Assembly (NCBI GenBank): GCA_016297405.1
Contig: JAEDGP010000002.1
Span: forward strand, 1 to 64,000
Direction: 5' to 3'
Length of the DNA: 64,000 bases
DNA from: Treponema sp.
Lineage (GTDB): Bacteria; Spirochaetota; Spirochaetia; Treponematales; Treponemataceae
The position numbers and the translations under genes are program-made. Within the stretch, counting starts at the first letter, position 1. Each line of letters begins with the position of its first letter. Below the pieces are notes generated by a model. It searched no databases and was not told the DNA's origin. It was given only the letters and a program-made list of their open reading frames with translations. Positions 56,899 through 64,000 of the stretch are shown here, in pieces.

Positions 56899-57336
56899 AT
56901 GAAAAAAATCATCTGTTCTTTGATTGCCTCAGCAATTTTCGCATGTGCAGCATTCGCCGTACCTACAGAATATAACGAAAGCCATAAAGAAAACTGGTCT
57001 GAGATTTCTTATTTCCAGGTTCCAATCTATAAGGTTCTTGATTCAAAAGACGGATATGTTATCATCTATGCAAAAAACCGTGTTGGAGTCGGAAAAACTG
57101 TAATCCCTAAGAAATGGGCAAAAAATTCAACAGAAAATCCACGCAAACTCAGAATACAAAGCATCGGATCTGGAAAGTTGAAGCCATTCATGACAGTTGT
57201 ACAAAAGTCTGGTGAATTCAACCATGTTATCCTTACACTTCCAAAAAACAAGTCTGATCCTGTCTGGGGTGTTGTAGACTACAGAAAAGAAGTAGAAGGC
57301 ACAGACAAAGAAACTTTGGAAGAGCTTGATTTATAA
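56899..57336 (+). CDS. Small secreted protein of unknown function
   Basis: A 145-residue protein with a clear signal peptide (KKIICSLIASAIFACAAFA, cut before VPTEY). The mature part has mixed strands with a VIPKKW motif and an acidic tail; no domain recognised. GAGAGGA precedes the ATG; 16 bp after argF, so probably on the same transcript, closed by the hairpin downstream. Confidence 0.65.
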   Translation: MKKIICSLIASAIFACAAFAVPTEYNESHKENWSEISYFQVPIYKVLDSKDGYVIIYAKNRVGVGKTVIPKKWAKNSTENPRKLRIQSIGSGKLKPFMTVVQKSGEFNHVILTLPKNKSDPVWGVVDYRKEVEGTDKETLEELDL

Positions 57337-57417
57337 TGATACAAGTCAATGACAGCTTGCAAAATGCGCCTGTCCTTGTCTTATTTTGGGTTTATTTAAC
57401 CCTCTAAAAACTTACAG

Positions 57418-57452
57418 AAAAGCTGTTTCTTAGGGGAACAGCTTTTTTTTTG
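57418..57452 (+). terminator. Intrinsic terminator after the secreted-protein gene
   Basis: AAAAGCTGTT / AACAGCTTTT with a 9-nt loop and T9. A smaller stem GGGTT-TATTT-AACCC (57388-57402) precedes it. Confidence 0.8.
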
Positions 57453-57468
57453 AAACGGAAAAAAACAG

Positions 57469-58455
57469 ATGACACTTATTACACAAGAACAGGCAGAAAA
57501 TTTCAGAAAATTCATACTTAATCACAACTATTTTTTTGTCGTCGGACATAAAGAACCAGACGGCGACTGTATCGCATCATGTCTCGGAATCCAAAAAATC
57601 CTTAAAAACCTTGGCAGATCATGCCAATTACTTTCTGCAGGTCCGTTCAAGCGAATAGAGATAAAAAAATATGAAAATCTATTTACATCCGAAATGGATT
57701 TTCTTACCGATTCTGAAAGAAAAAAAGCCGGTTTGATTATCTGCGACTGTTCTGAGTTGAGTCGACTTGGTGATATCGACGGTGACTTAACTGACCTTGA
57801 TACATTCATAATCGATCACCACAAGACTGCCGACGTGAAAGACAAAGAAAAAGCGATTATTGACCCTCAGACACCAGCCGCCTCCCTTCTGGTCCAGCAG
57901 ATTTTTGAATTGCTTGGAGGCGAACTTGACGAAAATATTGCTTCAGTACTTTATTTTGGAACGATGACGGATACAGGTTTTTTCCGTTTTCTTTCCTCAA
58001 ATGATAGCGATGCCCTTATTTGCATTTCCAGACTGGTAAAAGCTGGTGCAGACCCTAGAAAAACCTATGATTTGATTACAAGCGGAAAATCATGGCAGAC
58101 AAGAAAACTTTTGGGCGTAATGCTGGACCATGCAAAGCCTTATCTTGATGGAAAACTAATCGTTACTTACGAAACGATGGAAGACACATGGAAATATGGA
58201 CAGGATGGCAGGGACTCAGATGCATTGTACCAGGCACTTCTATGCGTAAAAGGCGTGGAAGCAGTAGCCTTTGTCAGACAAGAAACTGAATACAACTGTA
58301 CTGCAGGTCTCAGGTCAAAAGATAACGTTGATGTAAGCATTGTCGCTTCAAAATTCGGAGGCGGCGGCCATAAAAATGCTTCAGGATTGAGTACAGAGGG
58401 AAAGCTCGATACCTTGATTCCTTCAATAGTAAAGGAATTTGCAAGAATAATGTAA
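57469..58455 (+). CDS. DHH-family phosphoesterase (NrnA-like oligoribonuclease / pAp phosphatase)
   Basis: A 328-residue enzyme. DHH motifs: VVGHKEPDGDCIASCLG near 25, ICDCSEL near 88, DHHKTAD near 116; DHHA1 GGGGHKNASG near 297. The family degrades nanoRNA and 3'-phosphoadenosine 5'-phosphate or hydrolyses linear dinucleotides such as pApA from c-di-AMP, consistent with cdaA in this window. Exact substrate is inferred. Weak GGA upstream. Confidence 0.82.
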   Translation: MTLITQEQAENFRKFILNHNYFFVVGHKEPDGDCIASCLGIQKILKNLGRSCQLLSAGPFKRIEIKKYENLFTSEMDFLTDSERKKAGLIICDCSELSRLGDIDGDLTDLDTFIIDHHKTADVKDKEKAIIDPQTPAASLLVQQIFELLGGELDENIASVLYFGTMTDTGFFRFLSSNDSDALICISRLVKAGADPRKTYDLITSGKSWQTRKLLGVMLDHAKPYLDGKLIVTYETMEDTWKYGQDGRDSDALYQALLCVKGVEAVAFVRQETEYNCTAGLRSKDNVDVSIVASKFGGGGHKNASGLSTEGKLDTLIPSIVKEFARIM

Positions 58456-58467
58456 TAAAATCAATAC

Positions 58468-58484
58468 TTGGCACGAAACTTGCT
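58468..58484 (+). promoter_or_regulatory. Sigma-54 (RpoN) promoter
   Basis: TTGGCACGAAACTTGCT matches the consensus TGGCAC-N5-TTGC with GG and GC separated by exactly 10 bases. The predicted start is about 12 nt downstream, near 58495. Confidence 0.75.
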
Positions 58485-58486
58485 TT

Positions 58487-58517
58487 AATCTCCTGCAGAT
58501 AACAAAAACAGGAGATT
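58487..58517 (+). promoter_or_regulatory. Inverted repeat covering the ribosome binding site
   Basis: AATCTCCTG (58487-58495) and CAGGAGATT (58509-58517) are perfect 9-bp complements; the right arm contains the AGGAG Shine-Dalgarno of the gene starting at 58522. Confidence 0.7.
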
Positions 58518-58521
58518 ATCA

Positions 58522-59526
58522 ATGACAAAAAACAAATTTACAGTAAACGAACTTCCACAACTTATCCAGGAAGGAAAAATCACAAAAAAGCAGGCGGTCG
58601 ATTTTCTTGCAGAAGAAGTGCTGCGTGCTCCTTATCACTATGGAATAAACCTTTTGGACGAAGAAGCGCTTAGCGAACTTTCACTAAGGATTCTCCAGAA
58701 CTCATATTTTCTTTTCGATCACTACAAAGCAGATTGCGGAAAATTTTCCACCTATTTCTGTTCATTTTTAAAATTCCAGATTATGTCCATAAAGAGGGAT
58801 TTCATAAATGATGTAAGCAAAGACAAAACATTGAAAAACATTCAGGAACAGGAACTGGAATACTCTCAAATCGACAACAATTCTGAAGATTCCAAAAAAC
58901 TAATTACGCTTACAGCCTGCAACCTTTCCCAAAAGGAAAAAGCGCCATACATAAGGAAATCAGATAAAAATCTTATTGAATCCATAGTGGAACAATCAGA
59001 CTGGCAAAACATTATGGAAAGAACGCACTTTGAAAAACTCATGACAGACAGAAGAAACAGCCAGAAATTTCGAAAAATCGTGCTGGTTCTTGCCTTAAAA
59101 TACAGCTATTACCTGCACGAAATACACATAAAGAACATAAGCGAATTTTGCGAAATTAACGAAGACGAACTGTTCAACATCATAAATGCCATCTGTAAAA
59201 GCCTTAAAACAAAATCCAGGAAGGTTGAGAAGCAAATTCAAAGGAGGGATTACCTTTACTATTTACATAAGAAATATCTACAAAAACTCCAGGAAACCTA
59301 CGTAAGCGAAAGCAGGATTTGCAGCTACAGAAAACTTTACGATCTTCACACAAAAAAATGGACAGAGAAAAACCAGTCATTCGAAAAGAATGCCATAAAG
59401 ATTTGTCCTTCCAACAAGACAATCGCAAAAATCCTTGGAATATGCGAGCGGCAGGTAGGCTATTACCTGAACCACGCCATGACAATCAGCGAAATAGATT
59501 TTTTAAAAAAGGATTTAGCCGAATAA
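58522..59526 (+). CDS. Sigma-54-promoted protein with sigma-factor-like regions
   Basis: A 334-residue basic cytosolic protein. The N-terminal part (YKADCGKFSTYFCSFLKFQI near 74) resembles sigma-70 region 2 helices (YDP-x-GxFSTYxxxxI). The C-terminal part (NKTIAKILGICERQVGYYLN near 300) looks like a helix-turn-helix or region 4. The middle is unlike known sigma factors. It may be a diverged sigma or DNA-binding regulator. Preceded by a sigma-54 promoter and a strong but potentially hidden AGGAG. No membrane segment. Confidence 0.5.
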   Translation: MTKNKFTVNELPQLIQEGKITKKQAVDFLAEEVLRAPYHYGINLLDEEALSELSLRILQNSYFLFDHYKADCGKFSTYFCSFLKFQIMSIKRDFINDVSKDKTLKNIQEQELEYSQIDNNSEDSKKLITLTACNLSQKEKAPYIRKSDKNLIESIVEQSDWQNIMERTHFEKLMTDRRNSQKFRKIVLVLALKYSYYLHEIHIKNISEFCEINEDELFNIINAICKSLKTKSRKVEKQIQRRDYLYYLHKKYLQKLQETYVSESRICSYRKLYDLHTKKWTEKNQSFEKNAIKICPSNKTIAKILGICERQVGYYLNHAMTISEIDFLKKDLAE

Positions 59527-59563
59527 TGTGGACTTGATTTGCCGTTTTTGGTAGAACATACTC

Positions 59564-60241
59564 ATGAAGATTTATCTAGCTACAGGAAACATGAATAAAA
59601 AAAGGGAAATGGTCCAGATTCTTAGGGGACACCAGATTGTAGTTCCAAAGGATGAAGGTATCCAGTTTGATCCCATCGAAAACGGTACAACCTTTTATGA
59701 AAACAGCATAATAAAGGCTAAGTCACTCTACGAAATCGTTCAGCAGCCAGTGATTGCCGATGATTCAGGAATAAGCGTAGATGCTTTGGATGGACTTCCG
59801 GGCATCTACTCTGCCCGTTATGGCGGTCCAAACTTTCATCAGGGAAAGCCAGACGGACAGAAGACCCCTCAAGAAGATCAGAACAGGTTCTTGATCCAGG
59901 AACTCAATGATGCTCTTTCCACAGGAAAAATTGATTCAAAAAAATTCCAGAATGGACCTCGTTCAGCTCATTACACATGTGCCATGGTATTATATCTTGG
60001 ACATGACAGAGTTTACGTTGCCCAGGACACTATGGAAGGGACCCTTGTGGAAAAGATAGAAGATGCAAGAGGAAACGGCGGCTTTGGCTATGATCCGTTA
60101 TTCTTCCTTCCTCAATTTGGGAAAACTGCGGCTGAACTTTCTGCAGACCAGAAAAACGCAATTTCCCACCGAGGAAAAGCAACAAGGGCACTGGTTGCAT
60201 TAATAAATTCGCTGGAACTGGAAAAAGAAAATAAAATTTAA
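59564..60241 (+). CDS. rdgB: XTP/dITP diphosphatase (RdgB/HAM1)
   Basis: A 225-residue house-cleaning pyrophosphatase removing dITP and XTP. N-terminal YLATGNMNKKREM, DDSGISVDALDGLPGIYSARY near 66, GGFGYDPLF near 172, then SHRGKA. Slightly longer than usual (about 200) because of a short insertion around residue 95. No clear Shine-Dalgarno. Confidence 0.92.
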   Translation: MKIYLATGNMNKKREMVQILRGHQIVVPKDEGIQFDPIENGTTFYENSIIKAKSLYEIVQQPVIADDSGISVDALDGLPGIYSARYGGPNFHQGKPDGQKTPQEDQNRFLIQELNDALSTGKIDSKKFQNGPRSAHYTCAMVLYLGHDRVYVAQDTMEGTLVEKIEDARGNGGFGYDPLFFLPQFGKTAAELSADQKNAISHRGKATRALVALINSLELEKENKI

Positions 60242-60252
60242 AAAAAAAACAT

Positions 60253-60280
60253 TAAAGTTTTTTGCCATATATTCCGATAA
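60253..60280 (+). promoter_or_regulatory. Sigma-28 (FliA)-type promoter for flaB
   Basis: TAAA, 17-bp gap, CCGATAA; close to the flagellar consensus TAAA-N15-GCCGATAA. It gives a leader of about 145 nt before the flaB ATG. Confidence 0.6.
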
Positions 60281-60332
60281 TGTATTAGAAATGTAGCAAA
60301 ATAAAAGGATTTCGTTTTGTTCTTTTCTATTG

Positions 60333-60406
60333 CAGAAATGTGCTGATGCAGCCTTGTAAACACAGATGCACATTTTTGCAAAATACGGGCAGCAAGGACG
60401 TTGCCC
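60333..60406 (+). promoter_or_regulatory. Structured flaB leader with CsrA-type hairpin
   Basis: Two stems in the leader: GCAGAAATGTGC ... GCACATTTTTGC (60333-60380), then GGGCAGC / GTTGCCC (60387-60406) closing the hexaloop AAGGAC. A GGA in a hexaloop close to the AAGGAGG ribosome binding site (60419-60425) is the classical CsrA target layout; spirochaetes control flagellin through CsrA. Confidence 0.5.
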
Positions 60407-60431
60407 TTTTGACATTCCAAGGAGGAATATT

Positions 60432-61292
60432 ATGGTCATCAACCACAACATGTCGGCAATGTATGCCAATCGTCAGCTGGGAGTCACAGGACTCGGAATC
60501 TCTAAAGACATGGAAAAATTGTCTTCAGGAGAAAAAATTAATCGCGCTGGAGACGATGCTTCAGGACTTGCAGTTTCTGAAAAAATGCGTGCTCAGATTC
60601 GCGGTTTGAACCAGGCTTCACAGAACGCAGCAAATGGTATCAGCTTCATTCAGACAACTGAAGGATATCTTCAGGAAACAACTGACATCATGCAGCGCAT
60701 CCGTGAACTGGCAGTTCAGTCATCAAACGGAATCTACAGCGATGAAGATCGCATGCAGATTCAGGTTGAAATCTCAGCTTTGGTTTCAGAAGTAGACCGC
60801 ATCGCAAGTTCAGCTCAGTTTAACGGCATGAACATGCTCACAGGTCGCTTTGCTATGCCAACAGGTGAAAATGTTGTTACTGGTTCTATGTGGTTCCACA
60901 TTGGTGCTAACATGGATCAGCGCATGCAGGTTTACATCGGTACTATGTCAGCAACAGCTCTTGGTATCCGTGAAGTCGGCACAGAAACAAAAATTTCACT
61001 TGCTACACCGGAAGATGCCAACCGCGCTATCGGAACTATCGATGAAGGTCTTAAGAAGATTAACAAACAGCGTGCAGACCTCGGTGCTTACCAGAACCGT
61101 ATGGAATACTCTGTAAAAGGACTTGATATCTCTGCTGAAAACCTTCAGGCTTCTGAATCACGCATCCGTGATACAGACATGGCTTCTCAGATGGTTTCAT
61201 TCACAAAGAACTCTGTGCTTCAGCAGGCTGGAACTGCTATGTTGGCTCAGGCTAACACAATGTCACAGAATGTCTTGTCTTTACTGAGATAG
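60432..61292 (+). CDS. flaB: Flagellar filament core protein FlaB (first copy)
   Basis: A 286-residue periplasmic flagellin. N-terminal D0/D1 ([16 protein letters not shown], then [20 protein letters not shown]), a short centre with an extra [10 protein letters not shown] stretch, then the C-terminal D1/D0 ending [15 protein letters not shown]. No signal peptide, as expected for export through the flagellar apparatus. ATG 60432 is set by AAGGAGG 6 nt upstream; the frame opens 66 bases earlier. Adjacent to a second flaB. Confidence 0.95.
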   Translation: MVINHNMSAMYANRQLGVTGLGISKDMEKLSSGEKINRAGDDASGLAVSEKMRAQIRGLNQASQNAANGISFIQTTEGYLQETTDIMQRIRELAVQSSNGIYSDEDRMQIQVEISALVSEVDRIASSAQFNGMNMLTGRFAMPTGENVVTGSMWFHIGANMDQRMQVYIGTMSATALGIREVGTETKISLATPEDANRAIGTIDEGLKKINKQRADLGAYQNRMEYSVKGLDISAENLQASESRIRDTDMASQMVSFTKNSVLQQAGTAMLAQANTMSQNVLSLLR

Positions 61293-61612
61293 TGTATTAT
61301 AATTTTTAACAAAGTGGATCTTATCCACTTTGTTAAAAATGCGCGGTGTATTGTCTCTTATCTACCCTACTCCTCACCCACATTAAATTTGACACTATCG
61401 GACATGTATTCAGACATGTTTTTGTTCTTTGACAAGAGTGCCTTTCATTTGCCTTAGTGGCGGCAGAAAAAGTAAGTTTGCATTCAGACTTACTTTTTCT
61501 GCCGTAAGGTTCTGAAAATGAAACAGGGGGCGCAAAACCTGTTTCATTCCACACCAAGGCAGATTATGCAGAACATGATGTACTGCTTTTAATTGACATG
61601 GAGGGCACAACT
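61293..61612 (+). other. 320-bp spacer between the two flaB genes with stacked inverted repeats
   Basis: No gene. It holds a perfect 14-bp stem TTAACAAAGTGGAT / ATCCACTTTGTTAA (61306-61336, 3-nt loop) without a T-run; a 17-bp perfect stem CGGCAGAAAAAGTAAGT / ACTTACTTTTTCTGCCG (61461-61504) enclosed by CCTTA/TAAGG; and TGAAACAGG / CCTGTTTCA (61519-61546). A TTGACA at 61389 has no good -10. No sigma-28 site seen. Confidence 0.7.
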
Positions 61613-62461
61613 ATGATTATTAACCACAATATGAGTTCACTTTATTCTAACCGTGTACTGAACATTTCAAATGACGGTATCATGAAGAATATTGAAAAAC
61701 TCTCTTCCGGCGAAAGAATTAACCGCGCTGGAGATGACGCTTCAGGACTTGCTGTATCTGAAAAAATGCGTTCACAGATTCGCGGTTTGAACCAGGCTTC
61801 AAGAAACATTGAAAATGGCATTTCTTTCATTCAGACAACAGAAGGATATTTGCAGGAAACTACAGACATTCTTCAGCGTGTTCGTGAACTTGCTGTTCAG
61901 TCAGCAAACGGCATCTACAGCGATGAAGATCGCATGCAGATTCAGGTTGAAGTTTCACAGCTCGTTTCTGAAGTAGATAGAATCGCAAGCCAGGCTCAGT
62001 TCAACGGAATGAACATGCTTACAGGACGTTTTGGAGCTAATTCCGACAACGTAATGCAGTTCCAGATTGGTGCTAACATGGATCAGAATACAAGAGTCTT
62101 TGTTGGAACTATGACAGCTCAATCTCTTGGTCTTAGAGGAGCTCAGGGAAGCGAAGAAAGCATTTCTATTGCTGATCCTGTAACTGCAAACGCAACATTA
62201 GGTGCTGTAGACAACGCATTGCTTACTGTTTCAAAACAGCGCGCAGATCTTGGTGCATACCAGAACCGCTTTGAAATGGCTGCAAATGGTGTAAATATTG
62301 CTGCTGAAAATACACAGGCTGCTGAATCTCGTATCCGCGATACAGATATGGCAAGCGAAATGGTAGAATTCACAAAGAACCAGATTCTCACACAGTCTGG
62401 AACTGCAATGCTTGCACAGGCTAACTCACAGTCACAGAACGTACTTGGTTTGTTGAGCTAA
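61613..62461 (+). CDS. flaB: Flagellar filament core protein FlaB (second copy)
   Basis: A 282-residue paralogue of the upstream flagellin, with the same ends ([16 protein letters not shown] at the start, [16 protein letters not shown] at the end) and a centre shortened by several residues ([11 protein letters not shown]). ATG 61613 is chosen because GGAGGG lies 8 nt upstream; the frame opens at an ATG 15 bases earlier within that signal. Tandem flaB genes are usual in Treponema, which builds filaments from several FlaB subunits. Confidence 0.95.
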   Translation: MIINHNMSSLYSNRVLNISNDGIMKNIEKLSSGERINRAGDDASGLAVSEKMRSQIRGLNQASRNIENGISFIQTTEGYLQETTDILQRVRELAVQSANGIYSDEDRMQIQVEVSQLVSEVDRIASQAQFNGMNMLTGRFGANSDNVMQFQIGANMDQNTRVFVGTMTAQSLGLRGAQGSEESISIADPVTANATLGAVDNALLTVSKQRADLGAYQNRFEMAANGVNIAAENTQAAESRIRDTDMASEMVEFTKNQILTQSGTAMLAQANSQSQNVLGLLS

Positions 62462-62510
62462 AAAAAACATAGTCTAGAGATCTCTGGATGTCATCTTTAT
62501 GACTATTTGG

Positions 62511-62552
62511 AAATGGGAGGGGTGCGCCCCTCTCCCATTTTTTCCTTTTTTT
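62511..62552 (+). terminator. Intrinsic terminator after the second flaB
   Basis: AAATGGGAGGGG / CCCCTCTCCCATTT (one bulge) followed by TTTCCTTTTTTT; the flaG Shine-Dalgarno AAGGAGG begins just after. Confidence 0.8.
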
Positions 62553-62568
62553 CAAGGAGGAAAGCCTT

Positions 62569-62958
62569 ATGAATACAATCAATTCATTCGGGCAGACATT
62601 GGCCATGGAAGGCCTACGCAATAGCAATTCTGCTGTTTCCCCTGTAAAGCAAATCAACAAGGGAAAAGAAAGTCCTGCTAAAACAATTATTACACCAACT
62701 GGCTCTGAAGTAGCTCAGGATTTCCAAAAAAATGCTGCAGAGCTTAAGGCTGACGCACAACAGCTTCAGAAAATGTCTGATATGGTTATGGGTCGCAAGG
62801 TTCAGTTCAACGTAAATAATGAATTGGATTCAGTAGTTGTAAAAATCGTTGATGCCAATACCAATCAGGTTGTAAAGGAGATTCCCTCTGAAGACATTCA
62901 GAAGTTAAAAATCAATATCAGACGAGCTATTGGTTTGCTTTTTGACGACTTAGCATAA
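62569..62958 (+). CDS. flaG: Flagellar protein FlaG
   Basis: A 129-residue protein. The disordered N-terminus is followed by a FlaG domain: VQFNVNNELDSVVVKIVD, then KEIPSEDIQKLKINI and a helical end. FlaG affects filament length and usually lies between flagellin and fliD, as here. AAGGAGG lies before the ATG. fliD follows after 16 bp. Confidence 0.9.
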   Translation: MNTINSFGQTLAMEGLRNSNSAVSPVKQINKGKESPAKTIITPTGSEVAQDFQKNAAELKADAQQLQKMSDMVMGRKVQFNVNNELDSVVVKIVDANTNQVVKEIPSEDIQKLKINIRRAIGLLFDDLA

Positions 62959-62974
62959 CTTCAGATATACGACT

Positions 62975-64000
62975 ATGCCTGGAATAAACATACCCGGTGT
63001 TACTGACAAATATAACACCAACAATACAGTCGAAAAGCTTATGCAGATCGAGCGTATTCCGCTTACAAGGGAGCAGAAGACGCTTGAATCTTACAAAAAC
63101 CAGCAGGAAGCCTGGCGCGAAGTCAACAGACGAATGAGCTCATTGCGAGACAGCGTCAAAACCCTGTATTCGTTCGAAAATCCTTTCAATAACAAAATCA
63201 CATCCTCTACAGAAGAATATGCCATAACAGCAGATGCAAATCGTGGTGCTGCATACGAATCATTTAAAGTAGATGTAATTCAACCTGCAACTGCTGACAG
63301 ATTTCTATCTGCCGAATTGGATTCAGACTATAAAGTTCCTTCTGGAACATACACATACAAGATTGCGGACAAAACTATTACAATGAGATGGAAAGGCGGA
63401 AGTCTTCAGGATTTTTCAAGCGCATTGAACCGCCGTGGAACCGACTTCATTCAGTCGAGAGTAATCGGAGCCAGCAAAGGAAAAAAGACTTTATCCATAG
63501 AATCTCTTAAAACCGGAGAGGAAAACCGACTTTCATTTGAAGATGATGCGAAAACTTTTGCAGAAAGTTCTGGCATGATTATCAAAGTAAAGCCAAAAAC
63601 AGTGACTTTTGCTTCCGACAGAAATGAGTTTAAGCAACTTACAACCATGACAACAGAAGAGCAAAAACATATGCCTGCAATTTCTGCTAAAAATATCAGT
63701 GTTAATAACAGGGAAATAAAAATTCCGCCGCGCTCGGGTTTTGAAGTAGGTCTTCCCTCTTCTGTAAAGGACAATCCCAAAATGCACCTGTTCTTTACTC
63801 TGAAGAAGGAAGATGTGCAAGATATCACGGAAGAATTGAACAAGAAAGCCGCAAAACCAGAACTTCCTTACGCTGGAGAAGCATCTTTCAGGGATGTTAC
63901 CATACACAACTCACCTGCTGATCCAATGCTTCCATCAGATGCGGAAGTAAAACGGGAACCCCTAAAATCTATTGTTACAAATGATGTTATTTTCGCAAAA
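62975..64000 (+). CDS. fliD: Flagellar hook-associated protein 2 (filament cap) FliD, 3' end outside window
   Basis: 342 codons visible, open to the right edge. The N-terminus MPGINIPGVTDKYNTNN, then VEKLMQIERIPL and WREVNRRMSSLRDSVKTLY, is typical of the FliD D0 coil; the D2-type beta domain follows (FKVDVIQPATADRFLS). FliD caps the growing filament and folds exported flagellin. No strong Shine-Dalgarno; probably coupled to flaG. Confidence 0.88.
   Translation, partial: MPGINIPGVTDKYNTNNTVEKLMQIERIPLTREQKTLESYKNQQEAWREVNRRMSSLRDSVKTLYSFENPFNNKITSSTEEYAITADANRGAAYESFKVDVIQPATADRFLSAELDSDYKVPSGTYTYKIADKTITMRWKGGSLQDFSSALNRRGTDFIQSRVIGASKGKKTLSIESLKTGEENRLSFEDDAKTFAESSGMIIKVKPKTVTFASDRNEFKQLTTMTTEEQKHMPAISAKNISVNNREIKIPPRSGFEVGLPSSVKDNPKMHLFFTLKKEDVQDITEELNKKAAKPELPYAGEASFRDVTIHNSPADPMLPSDAEVKREPLKSIVTNDVIFAK

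Noticed and set aside
61384..61415. Sigma-28 or sigma-70 promoter for the second flaB
   Set aside because: TAAA and TTGACA are present but neither has a credible -10 at normal spacing.

Overview
The window looks like chromosome of a host-associated spirochaete, most probably a Treponema. It is AT-rich and carries two tandem FlaB periplasmic flagellins followed by FlaG and FliD. TTG start codons are frequent, as are lipoproteins with short SC lipoboxes and outer-membrane proteins ending in a C-terminal Phe. There are also sigma-28-like and sigma-54-like promoters and several families I associate with treponemes. No phage, plasmid, CRISPR or complete insertion sequence is visible. The only mobile-looking DNA is a small non-coding inverted-repeat element (171 bp at 44709-44879), with a second diverged copy cut by the left edge.

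Layout. 1-4.6 kb: two tandem DUF115/MptE-like (motility accessory factor) proteins and a membrane protein with a degenerate GGDEF-like domain. 4.6-10.5 kb (minus): TPR lipoprotein, an N-terminally extended uracil phosphoribosyltransferase, a lipoprotein overlapping ileS, and ileS. 10.6-18.8 kb: secreted protein, thiI, a GT28 glycosyltransferase, an outer-membrane barrel, family-4 UDG and priA. 18.8-26.9 kb (minus): a long housekeeping run, in transcription order rpoZ, miaA, a 29-codon COX24/AURKAIP1-like gene, a terminator hairpin, dxs, folP, cdaA, cdaR (YbbR), acpS, DUF2225, truA. 27-31 kb: recO, recJ and an M23 endopeptidase. 31-36 kb (minus): lipoproteins, ligA, trmB and a GHKL-ATPase-like protein. 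36-44.7 kb: a polytopic exported-domain protein, then a 2003-codon frame that runs from DNA polymerase IV into a giant outer-membrane protein with no stop between, then a lipoprotein. 44.9-49.7 kb (minus): TPR/NHL/VWA protein, TPR protein, surE and a galactokinase-like GHMP kinase. 49.8-55.6 kb: lnt, nrdR, nrdD, a separate glycyl-radical/redoxin protein, nrdG. 55.7-60.2 kb: tRNA(CAU), argF, a secreted protein, nrnA-like DHH, a sigma-54-promoted sigma-like protein, rdgB. 60.2-64 kb: flaB, flaB, flaG, fliD (cut by the right edge).

The most striking system is the class III ribonucleotide reductase. The catalytic protein (NrdD) stops just after its zinc-ribbon cysteines and lacks the C-terminal glycyl-radical segment. 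That segment, with the R-x-x-G-Y-Y signature, sits at the start of the next gene, where it is fused to a CPNC thioredoxin/glutaredoxin-like domain. The two break ends carry potentially pairing amphipathic helices, and the radical subunit has its own candidate promoter. Other leads are: a sigma-54 promoter whose start site falls inside an inverted repeat that would hide the ribosome binding site in read-through RNA; a GGA hexaloop (CsrA-type) beside the flaB Shine-Dalgarno; three exact 20-bp direct repeats ahead of argF; an unusual dxs start; the dinB/outer-membrane protein fusion; and several genes whose ATG lies 6-7 nt after a -10 box (possible leaderless mRNAs).
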